From NCBI GenBank assembly GCA_002007465.1, contig LNAC01000162.1, positions 3,021,761-3,085,760 on the forward strand: a stretch of 64,000 bases of DNA. Direction: 5' to 3'. Below the pieces are notes generated by a model. The model ran no database searches, was not told where the DNA came from, and was given only the letters and a program-made list of their open reading frames with translations. Both the position numbers and the translations under genes were made by a program. This stretch comes from Ailurus styani. Lineage: Eukaryota; Chordata; Mammalia; Carnivora; Ailuridae. Below are positions 34,845-47,549 of this stretch, piece after piece. Position 1 is the stretch's first letter; every line of letters starts with the position of its first letter.

Positions 34845-35564
34845 TTAGGGGTTTCCAGAAAAAGAAAGACAACACATTGCTTTTATGACACAAGGGAAAT
34901 CATTTTAGCCTTCCAGCTATTTTCTGTGATCTATGCCTCTACTTGTGTAAACATAATTTTTGCAGAACTTCCTAGGAGGTGTCAGAATTACAAAGAAATG
35001 CAAAAGTTAAGGATTTCAAAGGAACAAAGGGGGTGAAAAAACCAACAGTCTCTACCAGGCCAGGAAATAGCCTAACCATACCAGAGATAATAAATCAGTG
35101 GTAGAATTCCCAGTGGTATTGAAAAAGTAAGCAAAGCCCTATATTCCTTACCAGAGATAAGGAGCCCAATAGCCATTTTCTTTATACCCACTCTCAGAGT
35201 ATGGCCAAAGCCCCTTCTCTTTGACAGTTACCTCTGCTTCATTACAATGTTAAAGTCTCCAGCCTAGGAGGAGCACAAGCTTGGTTACTGTAAGATAGAA
35301 TGCATATATAGGCATGTCTTTCTAAGTATACTCATGCAAACTTTGCCTGTCTTTAACACTATGACAAAGCTCTCTTTTCCGGATATTCATTCTAAACTCT
35401 AAATAAAAAGAACTCACGCACTCTTGCTTGGGGGCATTGCTTGGAAGTTATTCCTGTGATCTCCTTATTTACTGCAAATAAAGTTTCCTTTGTATGACCA
35501 GGCCACCTGGTGTAATGTCCATCTGTAACTTAGCAAGGAACAAACTCATATGAGTTCGGTTACA
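34845..35564 (+). mobile_element. LTR of an unnamed family, copy 1
   Basis: Starts near TTAGGGGTTTCCAGAAAAAG and ends GAGTTCGGTTACA. Late landmarks shared with copies at 57790-58447 and 61508-61847 are GGAGGAGCACAAGCTTGG, CTCTAAATAAAAAGAACTCA, and ACTGCAAATAAAG at 35471-35483 followed by a short U5. The AATAAA signal and U5 position give the orientation. About 720 bp, the longest of the three. No retroviral genes flank it. Confidence 0.6.
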
Positions 35565-35629
35565 GAGGGGGAAGTTCTGGCCTTCTGGGTGTTGCAGCTG
35601 GAGGTCTAAAGTGATAGAATTACGGGAAA

Positions 35630-35672
35630 GAATTATGGGACTACTGATTATGAATTATGGGACTTCTGATTA
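35630..35672. repeat. 21-22 bp tandem duplication
   Basis: GAATTATGGGACTACTGATTA (35630-35650) is followed after one base by GAATTATGGGACTTCTGATTA (35652-35672), one mismatch. Confidence 0.85.
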
Positions 35673-38219
35673 ACCAAGATAAAATAATCTCATTTCTCCT
35701 AGGATCTCCTTCAGACAACTAAATGACCCTGGCATAACAGACCAAATAAACATGGGAATAATTTGAAAGGTGAAAGAAAAAGATAGGCTTCCCAGGAATT
35801 TGAGATTTTAGGAGCAGCATGGTGGGACATTTTCTGTTTCCTTGTTGCCTACCATACATCCTGGTTGAGGGAAGGGGAAGCCTCTAACCTGGAACTGTTG
35901 ATAGAACAAACAAAAAAGCCTCTTTTCCTTAGCCAAAGGACAGGGAAAAGGATAGCTGAATGACAGGAAACCTTTTTGGCAATACCCACCCTACCCCAGC
36001 CCCAAATCCCATTAATAATTAATCAGAATTAATTGACATTTACAGGACACTACACCAGCAGAAAACAAACATGCACACACAATCTCAATACACATGAAAC
36101 ATTCACCAGAAACTGTATGAGGCCAATGAATTAGTCTAAATATATTTCAAAAGTTAAATCTTATTAAGTATTCTGTCTCAGCACAATAAAATTATATTAG
36201 CCAAAAATAATAAAGATATTTGGAGGTTAAATAACACATTTCCAAATAATCTATAAATCAAAGAAGAAATCCTAGGGTAAACTAGAAAATATTTAGAAAA
36301 GAATAACAATGTAAACAAAATATATCAAAATATATGGGAAATAGTGAAAGTGGTACTTGGAGGCAAATTTAGAGATTTTAATGCCTAAATTAACCAAAGT
36401 AAATGATGTAAGTTTCTATAAATAAAAACCAACAAAATAGAAATCGGGCAGCAAATAGAGAAAATTAACATACACAATTCCAATCACTGAAAATATTAAT
36501 AAAGTTTATAAACATCTGACAATGCTAATCCAGAAAAAGAGTAAACATAAGTTATCTATGCAAGAGGATACACCACAAAAACTCCTACACATATTAAAAG
36601 AATAAAAATAATTTTATGTGAATAAATCTGATAGAAAAAATAACAAATTTTGAAAGTTAACTTAATAAAACTATTAAATAAATTTAATTCAAAACAAAGG
36701 TCATTCATAAATAAAACTCCAAGGTCAGATAAAAATACATTGTTGAATTCTTAAATGACTTAATTCTAAGCTTTTACAAACTTTACCAGAAAATAGAAGA
36801 GAATTGATTGCTTCCCACCTTATTTTATGAGACCAGCATAATCCTGATAGCAACACCTGACAAAGAGAATAAAAGAAAATAAATGATTGACCAATATCCC
36901 TTATTAGAATGGACATATAAATCTTCAAAAAAATATTAACAAATCAAATATAGAAAGAGATGAAAAGAATGATCCATCATGAACAAGTAATTATATTCCC
37001 TTAATTAAAATACTGATCCCATATTTGAAAAACAATCATTGCAATTCACCATTTTAACAGAATAAAAGAGAAACATCGTGTGATCATATAAGAATGTTCA
37101 TTCTCACCACTTCTATTCCATACTGAACTGGAGTATCACCCAGAGTGATAAAGCAAGAAAAATATACATTTTTAAAAATTAGAAAGGATGAATGAAAATT
37201 CTCTCTATTCATATGGACAGCATATTTATCTACTAGGATATCTTAAGGAATATACCAAAATATTTCTGGAATTTAGCAAGACCACAGGATTCAGGGTCAA
37301 GTACAATAATCAGTTTTATGTCTGAAGTCTAGCAAAAAGAAATTAGATAATAAAATTTTGAAAAGTCAGTAACATCAAATATATAAACTGTTATGGGAAA
37401 AATTAGCTAACTATATGGAAGACTTTTTCACTGAAAATTATTAAACACTGCTGAAGGAAATTAAACAATATCTAAACAAATTGAAAGCTATCCATTATTA
37501 ATGGATTGAAGATTTATTATTTTTATGTTCATTATGACCAAATTTTTCTATGGGTTCTACAAAATAACAATCCTATAATATCAGTAGATATTATAGAAAT
37601 TCACAAAGTGATTCTAAAACTTATATGGACATGCAAAGGACATAGAATAGCAAGCATTTTGAAAAAAAAAGACAATATTTGAAGAATTTTGAATTTGTCC
37701 TTTGAAAAGGACAAAAATTGAAGAATTTACATTACCTGATTTTCAGAAGTATTATAAAGTTACAAAAAATAAGATACTGTACTTTGTGTTCCATTAGAAT
37801 TACACATCAATTAAACAGTTTAGAAATATTATCAATTAATGATATATGGCCAAATGATTTTTGACAGTGGCTACAGAGTAACTCAAGGTGGAAAAGTAGT
37901 TTTTTCATAAACTGGCTCTAGATCAACTGAATATCTACGTTGGAAAAAAACAAAAAGAAGAAGAACCTCAATCTCCAACTCAACCATTGTCAAAATTTTG
38001 AAATGAATCAATAAGAAAGAAGAAAATCATCAAAAACTTGGGGTAGGCAAACACTGCATAAACGAGAGACAAATACCACTAAGACAGTAATATTCATAAG
38101 AGAGTTAAATATATTTCATTCAAATTAAAAGCTATTGCTCTTTTAAAGATACAATTACAAAATTAAAATATAAGCCAAAGAATGGAAGATAAAATATATA
38201 AATATATGTATATGTAATA

Positions 38220-38568
38220 CAGTTGACCGTGAACTCCAAAGGGTTATAGGTACTGACAGCCCTACTTCCCACACAGTCAGAAGTCCAAGTATAACTTCTG
38301 ACTCCCCCAAAACTTAGTTGCTAATAGCCTACTGCTGACCAGAAGCCTTACTGATAACACAATTGATTAACACTTATTTTGTATATTTTATGTGTTATAT
38401 GCTGTATTACATATCCTTAAATAAAATAAGCTAGAGAAAAGAAAACATTATTGAGAAAATCATAAGGAGGAGAAAATACATTTGCAGTACTGTACTGTAC
38501 TTATAAAAAAAAATCTGTATATAAGTTGACCTGCACAGTTCAAACCCCTGTTGTTCAAGGATCAACTG
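38220..38568 (-). mobile_element. Tigger-like (pogo/mariner) non-autonomous DNA transposon
   Basis: Imperfect inverted ends CAGTTGACCGTGAACTCC and the complement CAGTTGATCCTTGAACAAC bound 349 bp and are flanked by TA on both sides (38218-38219 and 38569-38570), the target duplication of this superfamily. Internal phrases TTGCTAATAGCCTACTGCTGACC and AAAATAAGCTAGAGAAAAGAAAA (shortened) match a mammalian Tigger-derived family from memory. It is too short to encode transposase. Orientation is arbitrary for such a palindromic element. Confidence 0.8.
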
Positions 38569-38795
38569 TATACGTGTATACATACATATAAGCAAACAAA
38601 CTCACACACAAAGGATTGTATCCAGAATTCATAGAAACATTTAAAAACTCAGTAATACAAAGACAAATATGAAATAAAACAATGGGCAAAATATTTGAGC
38701 ACACTTTTCATTAACAGCGTTAAGCATGTACAAAAATGCTCAACCTCAGTCATCAAAGAAATGTAAATTAAATTCATACCAAGAATATTTTTTCA

Positions 38796-38950
38796 GGGGT
38801 GCCTGGGTGGCTCAGTCAGTTAGAGGTCTATCTTCAGCTCAGATCATGTTTGAGCCCTGCTTTGGGCTTCCTGCTCATAGGGAGTCTGATTCTCCCTCTC
38901 CCTCTGTGCTCTCTCTCTCTCTGTCTCAAATAAATAAATAAAATCTTAAA
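38796..38950 (+). mobile_element. SINEC: SINEC, older subtype with internal deletion
   Basis: GGGGTGCCTGGGTGGCTCAG head and AAATAAATAAATAAAATC tail, but the B-box area GATCTCAGGGTCCTGGGATC is missing, which would disable the internal polymerase III promoter. A (TA)n-rich tract follows at 38951-38990. Confidence 0.93.
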
Positions 38951-40553
38951 GTATACATATATGTGTGTATATATATATATATGTATATTTTCACACTCAC
39001 TAGAATGCTTAATTTTTTTTAAATGGCAACTATTTGATAATCTAATGACAGTTTAAAATTAAGTTCTGGCAAGCAGGTTGTGTAACTGGAAGACTCATCA
39101 ATGCTGGGAAGTATTTTAGTAGTGTTAATCCTAGGTATTTTACACAAGAATAATTAAAATAGAATTTCAGAAAAAGAAGACCTTAAACTAGAACCAATCC
39201 AAATTTTTATCAACAAGAAGAATGGAAAACAAACGGTGGTATATTCTCACAATGGTATAATACTCAACAATAAGGAATAAATAAAGTACTGATAAATGCA
39301 GTAATAAAAATGAATGGATCTCAAAAATAGTATACTGTGTGAAAGAAGCCAGAAACAGAAAAGTACGAATATTTTTCTATTTATATGAAGTTCTGGATAG
39401 CCGTAATTCATCAGTAGTGATACAGCTGATAAGTGATGGCCTGAGGTAGGACTGGAGATGGATAGAAATATTTGACTGTAAAAAGGAAAAAGAAGCTTTC
39501 TGGAATGATGGAAATGTTTTTAAATATTGATTGGGTGCTGGCTGCATGGGTGTATTCATTTGCCAGAATTGACAAACTATATATTTATAATGTGTACATT
39601 CTATTTTATGTATGTTATAATCCAGTAAATTTCGTTAAACAACAATTAAACAAAACAAAAAAACTAATCTAGTCTAATACTATTGCTTCTGGAACAAATT
39701 ATCTCTGGCCTAGCTTTCTTAACCCACAAAGTTTTACAGTTAGAGGGATCATTGCATATTATTGCACCCAACACTTTTACTATATAAAGAAGGACAACTA
39801 AATCCTTAATGTGTTAAAATCACCTCCCTATTCAGAGTTTTTAGCAGAGATGAAACTAACATTCAGATTCTTCAACCATTACCTAGTCTTATTGCAATGA
39901 CACAATGCAGTCCTCCAACAAATCAGCATTGTTAGGGATATGGAATCATTTACCATCAATGTTTCACTATGGCAAGTAGTCATGCACTAAAAGGAAACGG
40001 CTTATTGTGGTTTGGTCTTATCCCTTAGTTTATGAAAGAATAAACTATATTTTTAAATCTTATTTTTAGAAACTTGCCAATTTTGTGAAAGCTAAGTAGA
40101 CTCCTATGGCAAAGAAAATGAATTCTACCTCGAGTATGAGCATTACCTTGCAATTTGGACTGCTTTCTGACCTGCCCTCCTGTGCCAATGTTGATCCAGG
40201 AATAAAGCTCTCCAATCACTCCATCTCATAAATCCAGATCCTTATTTTTCTCACTATGCACAAAAAACACATAGACCTCAAGGATACCCAGAATGAGGCA
40301 AAAATAACTGGATTGAGAAGGTTGCTTTTAAGTACTTCTACAGAGATGTCACTTCATTTACAGACCATTAGCAATAATTATCACCTTTTCCCTGAGGAGA
40401 ACTTGGCTTTTTTCCCCCATAACTTTGATATTATCTTCTATTTTTGACATAATATTCAGTTTTCAAACCCACCAACAATGTTGTCAGTTAATTCTAATTT
40501 GTAATATCCAAATTTGCATATAAAAATAATTCTCTTAATCACTACTTTTTTCC

Positions 40554-40738
40554 ATTTTTTAAAAATTCTTTTTAAAGACTTTATTTATTTGTCAGAGAGA
40601 GAGAGCACAAGCAGGCAGAGTGGCAGGCAGAGGCAGAGGGAGAAGCAGGAGCCCGATGTGGGACTCGATCCCAGGACCCTGGGATCATGACCTGAGCTGA
40701 AGGCAGCTGCTTAACCAACTGAGCCACCCAGGTGTCCC
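40554..40738 (-). mobile_element. SINEC: SINEC, older subtype, perfect target duplication
   Basis: Antisense copy with target duplication AATCACTACTTTTTTCC at 40537-40553 and 40739-40755 (17 bp, no mismatch). A short deletion removes part of the middle (AGAAGCAGGAGCCCGATG lacks the usual CTCCCTGCTGAGCAGGG). Confidence 0.96.
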
Positions 40739-40859
40739 AATCACTACTTTTTTCCTTGATCTGTTGCCTCATTCATATAATAATTCCTAAAGTATATGAA
40801 AAGAAAATATAATTGCTGTTTCTTACTTTTACATCTTGACTACTATTACTAAAGGGCTA

Positions 40860-42252
40860 GTTTTAGTTCACATATTTTATATTCTTACATATTTTAATCC
40901 ATCACAATCTCTTTTTTTTTTCTTTCTTACCATTCTGGAAAATCTTTTACTAAATTTATGATGACCCCCAACTGCCAATCTAATTAATGCTGTATATTCA
41001 ATCATTAATCTATTTGACTTTTGTTAACACAATTGTCACCGTTTACCACTCTAACTTTTGAAATTCTCTCCTTCTATGAATTCTAAGCATCAGGTTTGCC
41101 TCGTTTACTTCCTATTCAACTGAAAATACTATTTCTATTTAATTTATTGGCTCCACTTTCAAAATTCATGACCACATTTTAGTATTCTCTGAGATTTTAT
41201 CCTCAGACCACTTATATTTGTCTATATACACTCCCTGGGATAATTTCATAAGATTACTTCTACCAAAACACAGCTGTTGACTGTCAGATCTTCATCTCCT
41301 CTTTGTTCTCTCTCCTGAGCTCCCAAACCAGTCACTTATGTGGACATCTCCAATTCAATAAACCACTGGCAATCAAAGCATAATAGATCAAGTATAGTAC
41401 TCAGTATCTTCATATTCACTCCAATCTGTTTCTCCTCTATTTATTGTCTCAGTTACGAGTGTTCAGATGTCCATCTAGACACAATGGTGTCATCTTTGAT
41501 GCTTCTATGGGTGTTACAGAGGACATAACATCAGCAGACTGTCTTATACGTTCAAGCATTAAAATATCTCATTTCTATTTAACCTTCTCTATCCCTGCCG
41601 CTACTGCCTTCATTCAGATTTTCATCATTTCTTTTCTGAATCATTATAGCAAACTCGTTTTAGGACTTCCTATTGTCAATATTTCCCCTTTCTGGTCTTT
41701 CCTCTCCCTGCTGCTAGAATAATCTTTGTTAAAAACCTACCCTAGAGGTGCCTGGGTGGCTCAGTCAGTTAAGTGGCTGCCTTCGGCTCAGGTCAAGATC
41801 TGAGCGTTCTGGGATGGAGCCCTGCATTGAGCTCCTTGCTCAGTGGGGAGCGTGCTTTTCTCTCTGCCTGCTGCTCCCCCTGCTTGTGCTCTCTCTCTCT
41901 CTTTCTGACAAATAAATAAATAAAATCCTAAAAAAAAGAAAGACCTAATCTAACTCCCCTACATAAGGGCATTGTGGGCTATAAATTTCAAATCCATCAT
42001 TTCTTACAAAAGACCCTTTATTATCTGTCTTTAAACTACTTCAATCTCATTAGCACTTACTTATACCTGACATTTCAAGCAATACTCTTTTGTTTTGAAT
42101 ACCTTGAAAAAACTAGTGTTTTTATATGTTTGTGTCTTTGTGCATACCAGTGCCTCATGTTCACATTTCTTCTCTTTATTATTCCACCTGGAATCATCTA
42201 TTTACTCCTCAATACTTAATTAGAATGCTTTTTCCTTCAAGACTTTAATATA
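40860..42252 (+). mobile_element. Long L2 fragment (RT-domain end to 3' region), sense
   Basis: The order TTTTATCCTCAGACCACTTA, CTGAGCTCCCAAACCAGTC, GTGGACATCTCCAATTCAA, GTGTCATCTTTGATGC, TTCCTCTCCCTGCTGC and, after a SINE at 41744-41937, CATACCAGTGCCTCATGTTC to CCTTCAAGACTTTAATA follows L2 ORF2 and its 3' side. About 1.2 kb of L2 survives, the longest in the window. Reading frames are broken; the 92-codon frame at 41444-41722 is residual L2. Confidence 0.65.
41744..41937 (+). mobile_element. SINEC: SINEC inside L2
   Basis: GTGCCTGGGTGGCTCAGTC head, older subtype, tail AAATAAATAAATAAAATCC. Flanks AAAAACCTACCCT and AAAGACCTAATCT look like a worn target duplication. Confidence 0.93.
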
Positions 42253-42253
42253 T

Positions 42254-42274
42254 GCTATCTATCTATCTATCTAT
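42254..42274. repeat. (CTAT)n microsatellite
   Basis: Five tandem CTAT units, ending before CGACAC. Confidence 0.9.
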
Positions 42275-42512
42275 CGACACAAACACATATATGTACTCAT
42301 GATTAGCCAGAAAAGGTGAGATTAAGGGTCTTGTGTTTCCATCTACTTACAAAGAAAAACATTTCCCAGAAGAAATCCCCTCCAAAATAGTATTGAATGG
42401 TAAATTTTTACACCACCATTTATCAGGTCTTTTCAGAAGTTCTGGTCTCCTTGCCTTTAAAATACTGATGCATTACCTAACTAATTTCTATTATAAATTA
42501 CTTCTATGACCG

Positions 42513-42563
42513 ACAGATATAGATAGACAGACACAGATGGATGGATGGATAGATGGATGGATA
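42513..42563. repeat. Imperfect (GATA/GATG)n microsatellite
   Basis: AGATATAGATAGACAGACAC then GATGGATGGATGGATAGATG; mixed tetranucleotide units. Confidence 0.85.
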
Positions 42564-42569
42564 TGATAC

Positions 42570-43790
42570 AACGGTCGGTAATTCACTGCAATTTTCTGGA
42601 CCTGATTTTTCTCTTCTGTAAAATGAAATGTTTATATTAGATCTCTAACTTTGCTTCCAATCTTGAAATTTAAACTTAAATAGCTCTAAATATACCCTCA
42701 TGTTTTTCTCAGAAGAAATCATTTACATTAATTTTACTACTCAAATTACGGTCATTTTCATGTGCATAGATTTGATAGTCAAATATATACATCTATATAC
42801 TCTCAATATATTTTAATATTTCACTGTAATAAGAGTTTAAAGCTGAGTTTATAACTAAAGAGAAAATACAGATATGGAAATACTGGAGGATTATATTTCC
42901 ATCTGCAGCGAGATGAATTAAAGTCATTCCTTTGTATGCGCTGTTGTTCTCGTTTATAAAGCATGTCTCTGCCTTTGGAAATATGCTAACAAAAGGTTAA
43001 GTTAGATATTCTATTCTGTGCCACTACTGCAGTTAGCCTCTTTAGACCTTTATTAACTTCTTAAATTACTAGCTCACTGAAGACATTGCTTGTTTTTCTG
43101 GATTGTGAAGAAATATTTATTAGGAGACAAAACAGCTGAGTGTTGAGACAAGCAAGCTGGAAGTCCATGTTTGAATCCCTCTTTTGTCATTGTCATATGC
43201 ACACTTTTGAGTCTGTTCCTTATCAGTCGGTGCCTCTGTTTCCAATAAATAAGACAATAGGTATGGAAACAAAGTGATCTTTTCAGGAAAAAAGCCACTT
43301 TATCATTTGGTAAAACATTATTTCATATTAGGGTATAAACACACACATATATTGCTTTTTATCTTCTTTATTTCATCCAGTTGTAAGCTAAAAAGATAGC
43401 AATATGGGAGCTAGTATCCTTGTTTGTCCTCTGCTTTCAAGGAGACAAACTGTTCTTTCCAATTGCTATAATATATCCTTGCTGAGGAAGGAGGGAGAGG
43501 GAGCAGAGATGGATGGAGGCTTACCAGAGATATTTTTCTAATTGTTAGAAAAAGATAATAGATTATTAGTTCTGTTATATTGTGACTCACAGTCAAGAGA
43601 ATAAGAGAGAGTGAGGAATAATCCTGTTCTGACATTCTCTTTTGGAAAAAACACGATGCACAGAACAACAAACAAAACCTGAGACAAAGAGGTGGAGTAA
43701 GTGGAGAATGATCTTGTGGGGATTCTCGTAATTACTAAATATTCAAATCCTTTATCTCTTGCCAACTAGTGGAACTGACCTCACTGTAGC
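42570..43790. other. Unassigned AT-rich DNA
   Basis: No gene or confident repeat. Minus-strand frames at 43074-43298, 43411-43671 and 43538-43765 have no domain and overlap one another. Confidence 0.35.
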
Positions 43791-43861
43791 AAAAAAAAAA
43801 AAAAAAAAAAAAAAAAANNNNNNNNNNNNNNNNNNNNNNNNNNNNNNNNNNNNNNNNNNNN

Positions 43862-43890
<29 letters not shown>
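43791..43890. other. Assembly gap (44 N) within poly-A
   Basis: 27 A, then N at 43818-43861, then 29 A. The flanks (CCTCACTGTAGC and GACTAACGTATCC) show no shared target duplication and no SINE body is visible next to it, so what is missing cannot be told from here. Confidence 0.98.
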
Positions 43891-43892
<2 letters not shown>

Positions 43893-44264
43893 CTAACGTA
43901 TCCATTTAGGACCAAACTGGAAAAGCTGTAGAGCATTTTCACAAGACCAAATAAATTTCAGGATAAATAAATGTGCTCCTCTCTGGAATGAATTTAATGG
44001 TCGTTGTGGTAGGTCTTATAAACATACCCTGCCTTCACTAGACATCTTTTTAGTATAATAGCATTCACCAAAATAGAAATCATACTCATCTACCTCCTGA
44101 AGCACTTCACAGATTTGTTGGGTGACAGTGGAAACATTTAAACACATGAGTCCTGTTCACTGACTGCGAAGATAAAGACTGCATGGCATAAAACAGAAAA
44201 CAAATCCATGAGGCAATAGAGAGTCAGGAGAAAAAGACCCTCTCCCTCTTTATCCTTATTTTTA

Positions 44265-44485
44265 TTTTTATTTTTTTATTATTTTTTAAAAAGATTTTAT
44301 TTATTTATTTGACACAGAGAGAGAGAGATTACAAGTAGGCAGAGAGGCAGGCAGAGAGACAGGGAGAGGAGGAAGCAGGTTCCCTGCTGAGCAGAGAGCC
44401 CAATGTGGGCCTCGATCCCAGGACGCTGAGATCATGACCTGAGCCAAAAGCAGAGGCTTTAATCCACTGAGCCACCCAGGAGCCC
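44265..44485 (-). mobile_element. SINEC: SINEC, young subtype
   Basis: Antisense with GACACAGAGAGAGAGAGATTAC, GAGAGACAGGGAGAGGAGG and head complement GAGCCACCCAGGAGCCC. Target duplication TATCCTTATTTTTA at 44251-44264 and 44486-44499. Confidence 0.95.
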
Positions 44486-44499
44486 TATCCTTATTTTTA

Positions 44500-46045
44500 A
44501 ATATTTAATTTTACCCCTTAACCATGCCTAGTTTCTCAGTACCGCTTGCTTTTCAAAGACTCAGGCAGCACTCCTGCGACATTAGAATGACAGACTTAAA
44601 GTGCCATCATTCTAAATGTAATATTGTGGTGTTTTTCCCTGAATTTTTAATGTGAAGAGCTAAACCTTAGCATTGATGTCTTCTGGAAACTGATCATTAT
44701 AAAAACATCTTAGTCAATAAATTGTGGAAGCTCATAGATTCTAAATTGGAATAAATAATCATATGTATTGTGTCTAACAGAAGATACTTCACCAGTACTG
44801 GATAAATAAACCACAAACATATGAGAATATTAATTCTTATAAAAATTGAACAATATAGTTTGTAGTATCATTGTGACACTAAATACTTTCCAGGGTGAAA
44901 TTCTAAAGTGAATAATTGAAATTTCTTATTTTCATCAAATCTATTTCTTACAAAGTAACACGAAAATAGCAAAAGAAGCATCTCTAAAATTATTATTGCT
45001 ATAGGGAATATTCCCTAAAACGAGCTGAGTAATAAGGAAAAGCCTGAAAAAATTGTGTATTTATTCCAAGAACCATTGAAATTTGATGTAGATAAAAATA
45101 TAGCACGAGTTTCTTTAATTTCTTACCTTTTTAAGTTTCTTTTATTAATGCATTCCATTCATATCTAGAAAACAAATGGAAAAGTTATTATCACAGAATT
45201 AAGAATTTCAAAATCACCAGCAGCCTTCCCCAAAATTATATAGTAATTGTATTAGAGCTACTTAAAATTTGTTTAGAACTACTTTAATTTTTTTTTAAAA
45301 TTTTCATCATCTCCTGTTAATCCCTATGTGGGAGTCACCCAGAGGTATGATTCTGAGATCTTACCATTATCGCTCTACAACCTCAAGGCAGCTGGTGGAA
45401 CTAGTTGTTTCAGGGAATTGAAAAGCCTCACTGTTGATCTATTTATTGAAAAAACAACTCAACACAGTTTTGGTTGTGGCACTATGGGATTTACAGGATG
45501 TAGATAAAACATCATCACTAGTCTTAGGGGAAAAAACAACAACAACAAAATTTCCATGAAAGAGTAATATACTTAAGAGACTACTCATGGGTCCTTATCC
45601 TATTGATGCTTCTTGATAAGCTCTACTACTTACCATATGACTTGGATTGCAAAGTAATTTCCTTCTGGCTCCAACTTTGCGAAATTTTGGGATCAAGGAG
45701 ATAGTGGATATAAACATATGAAAAAGGAATGAAATTCAAATTTTCACAGCACTTTTAGAAATGTTCTAAATATTTTATGCCCCAAAGAGAAAACCTGTCA
45801 AACTATCTCTTCCTTAGCCAAACTGTTAAGATATTTCTGGGAAGCATGAATCTGTGACCTATAACTATGAACCCAAAATGAAGAATACTTACTGAAAATC
45901 CTCATGGATCCCTGGAAGCTAATGACTCTAAGAACTATCTTTATCTGACCCTACTCCATCATCAAGGCTAACCTGGGCACAGATAGGAATTAGAGAAATT
46001 TTTATACACTTAAGGATATATGCTATTATGTAAATTCATTTTGGA
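44500..46045. other. Repeat-poor island
   Basis: About 1.5 kb with no recognised transposon and no reading frame of note. Confidence 0.35.
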
Positions 46046-46049
46046 GTTG

Positions 46050-46106
46050 GCGTGTGTGTGTCTGTGTGTGTGTGTGTGTGTCTGTGTGTGTGTGTGTCTG
46101 TGTGTA
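46050..46106. repeat. (TG)n microsatellite with CTG interruptions
   Basis: GTGT dinucleotides broken three times by TCTG. The Cys/Val-rich frame starting 46052 is an artefact of it. Confidence 0.93.
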
Positions 46107-46360
46107 TTAAAGAGGTAATGTTTCATTCCAATTTCTGGTGCACTGTTTCATTTCTCACTGTAATGTTTTTGGACTATCCTTTGTTTCATTTCTTTGGAGA
46201 GTGCTTCTTCCAATTACTGTATTGTCATCACACATAAGTCCTCATTTCTTTCACATAAAAATAATATTTATCTTTATGATATTTTTATTTAAGTATATTA
46301 CATTATTTAGGATGTTCTCTTGTTCAAAAGGTAGGAGTCTATTTTATTTTCCATATTTTA

Positions 46361-46615
46361 AAAAAAATTTATGTATTTATTTTAGAGAGAAAGCAGGAGC
46401 AGGGGTGTGGGGGAGACAGAGGGAAAGGGGGAGGGGAGAGAGAATCTCACGCAGACAATGAGCTGAACGTGGAGACTGACGCAGAGCTTGATCTCATCCC
46501 CATATGATCATGACCTGCCTGAAGTAGAACTCGATCTCACCACCAAATGATCATGACCTGAGCCAAAACCAAGAGTAGCGTGCTTAACTGACTACACCAC
46601 CCAGGTGCCCCTGAC
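46361..46615 (-). mobile_element. SINEC: Old SINEC with internal duplication
   Basis: Antisense copy: AAAAAAATTTATGTATTTATTTTAGAG at the tail side (shortened) and CACCACCCAGGTGCCCC at the head side. Target duplication TTTCCATATTTTA at 46348-46360 and 46616-46628. At 255 bp it is long because a segment around ATGATCATGACCTG is present twice (about 46504-46517 and 46547-46560). Confidence 0.88.
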
Positions 46616-46629
46616 TTTCCATATTTTAA

Positions 46630-47395
46630 ATAAAAACTATATACATAAGTTAATAGTTTTTGCTAGATACATTTTAAAACATCCCATTTAAAAGGGATTT
46701 TCCATCCCTTAATTCTTTGAATGTATGAAAGTCAGCTTGTGCCATTTAGGTCTTTCCTACATAATCTTAGAGTGTCTATACAAATGATACCTAAGTTCAG
46801 ATTGTATAAGGAAAAATATAATCGCCAGGACATTTTCCAGGGCATTTTCTTTCTATGTTTAAAAAATTGTGCTAATAGAGGATTTAGTAGCCTGGGACAT
46901 AGAGAAGGATATCTGTTCTTATTTGGGGCCCACTTGTGAATTATTGCACACATGAAAAAGGCCCCATAGAGACAGGGTGTGGGAGAAAGGCATGAGGTCT
47001 CAAATGTACAAGCTGCAAATGTCATTTCCAAGAATGGGGTGATGGTGACCACATAGTTTCACTCTTTTTCCTGGGTAATCTTGCAATTCTTAAGATTCAT
47101 GAAGAACAATCTTTATGATAGCTGCAAATCCTAACACTAAGCCCCAAATTTGGATGCATTCTTCAATAGCCCAGAAAGGAATTTCTGTTAGTATTCTGAT
47201 GAATTCCATCACATAAAAATCTGGACAGATCTTTAAAAATGAAAGCAAAAATGGAAGCATCCTCTTTCCGAAATCCAAATACACAAGCACACACACACAC
47301 AAATACAAAAAAAAAAAAAAAATGTGGGCCATGCTGAAATGGATTTTGGTGAGCTCTGTTATTCAATTATTTAATCTACTCAGAATCTAAGAAGC
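46630..47395. other. Unassigned DNA with short CA and A runs
   Basis: No gene recognised. Overlapping frames on both strands at 46721-47052 have no domain. A (CA)n run at 47285-47301 and a poly-A run at 47308-47322 are present. Confidence 0.35.
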
Positions 47396-47399
47396 TGTA

Positions 47400-47545
47400 C
47401 GTGTGGCTTGTCTGGGTAACCTTGATCAAGTCCCTGAAGTTCCCTGACTCTGTACTTCCTTATCTTTTAAATAGGAATGCTAAAGTCTTACCAATTATCA
47501 CTCATTTTAAAAATGAAGTGCTAAGGTGGCTGGCGCTCTGTAAGC
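47400..47545 (+). mobile_element. MIR: MIR fragment, sense
   Basis: GGGTAACCTTGATCAAGTCCC, then CTTATCTTTTAAATAGGAATG correspond to the MIR phrases for ACCTTGG.CAAGT and TCATCTGTAAAATGGG. Strongly diverged. Confidence 0.5.
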
Positions 47546-47549
47546 CTGT

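Larger units (their letters stand above)
36005..39640 (+). mobile_element. L1 (ORF2 and 3' end), sense, with two insertions
   Basis: From TTAATTGACATTTACAGGAC (endonuclease region of ORF2) through CTTGGAGGCAAATTTAGAG and ATATGGACATGCAAAGGAC to a 3' end with AATGTGTACATTCTATTTTATG. The frames carry many stops and indels, so no protein can be made. A Tigger-like element (38220-38568) and a SINEC (38796-38950) sit inside the 3' half. Without them it is about 3.1 kb. Confidence 0.8.
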
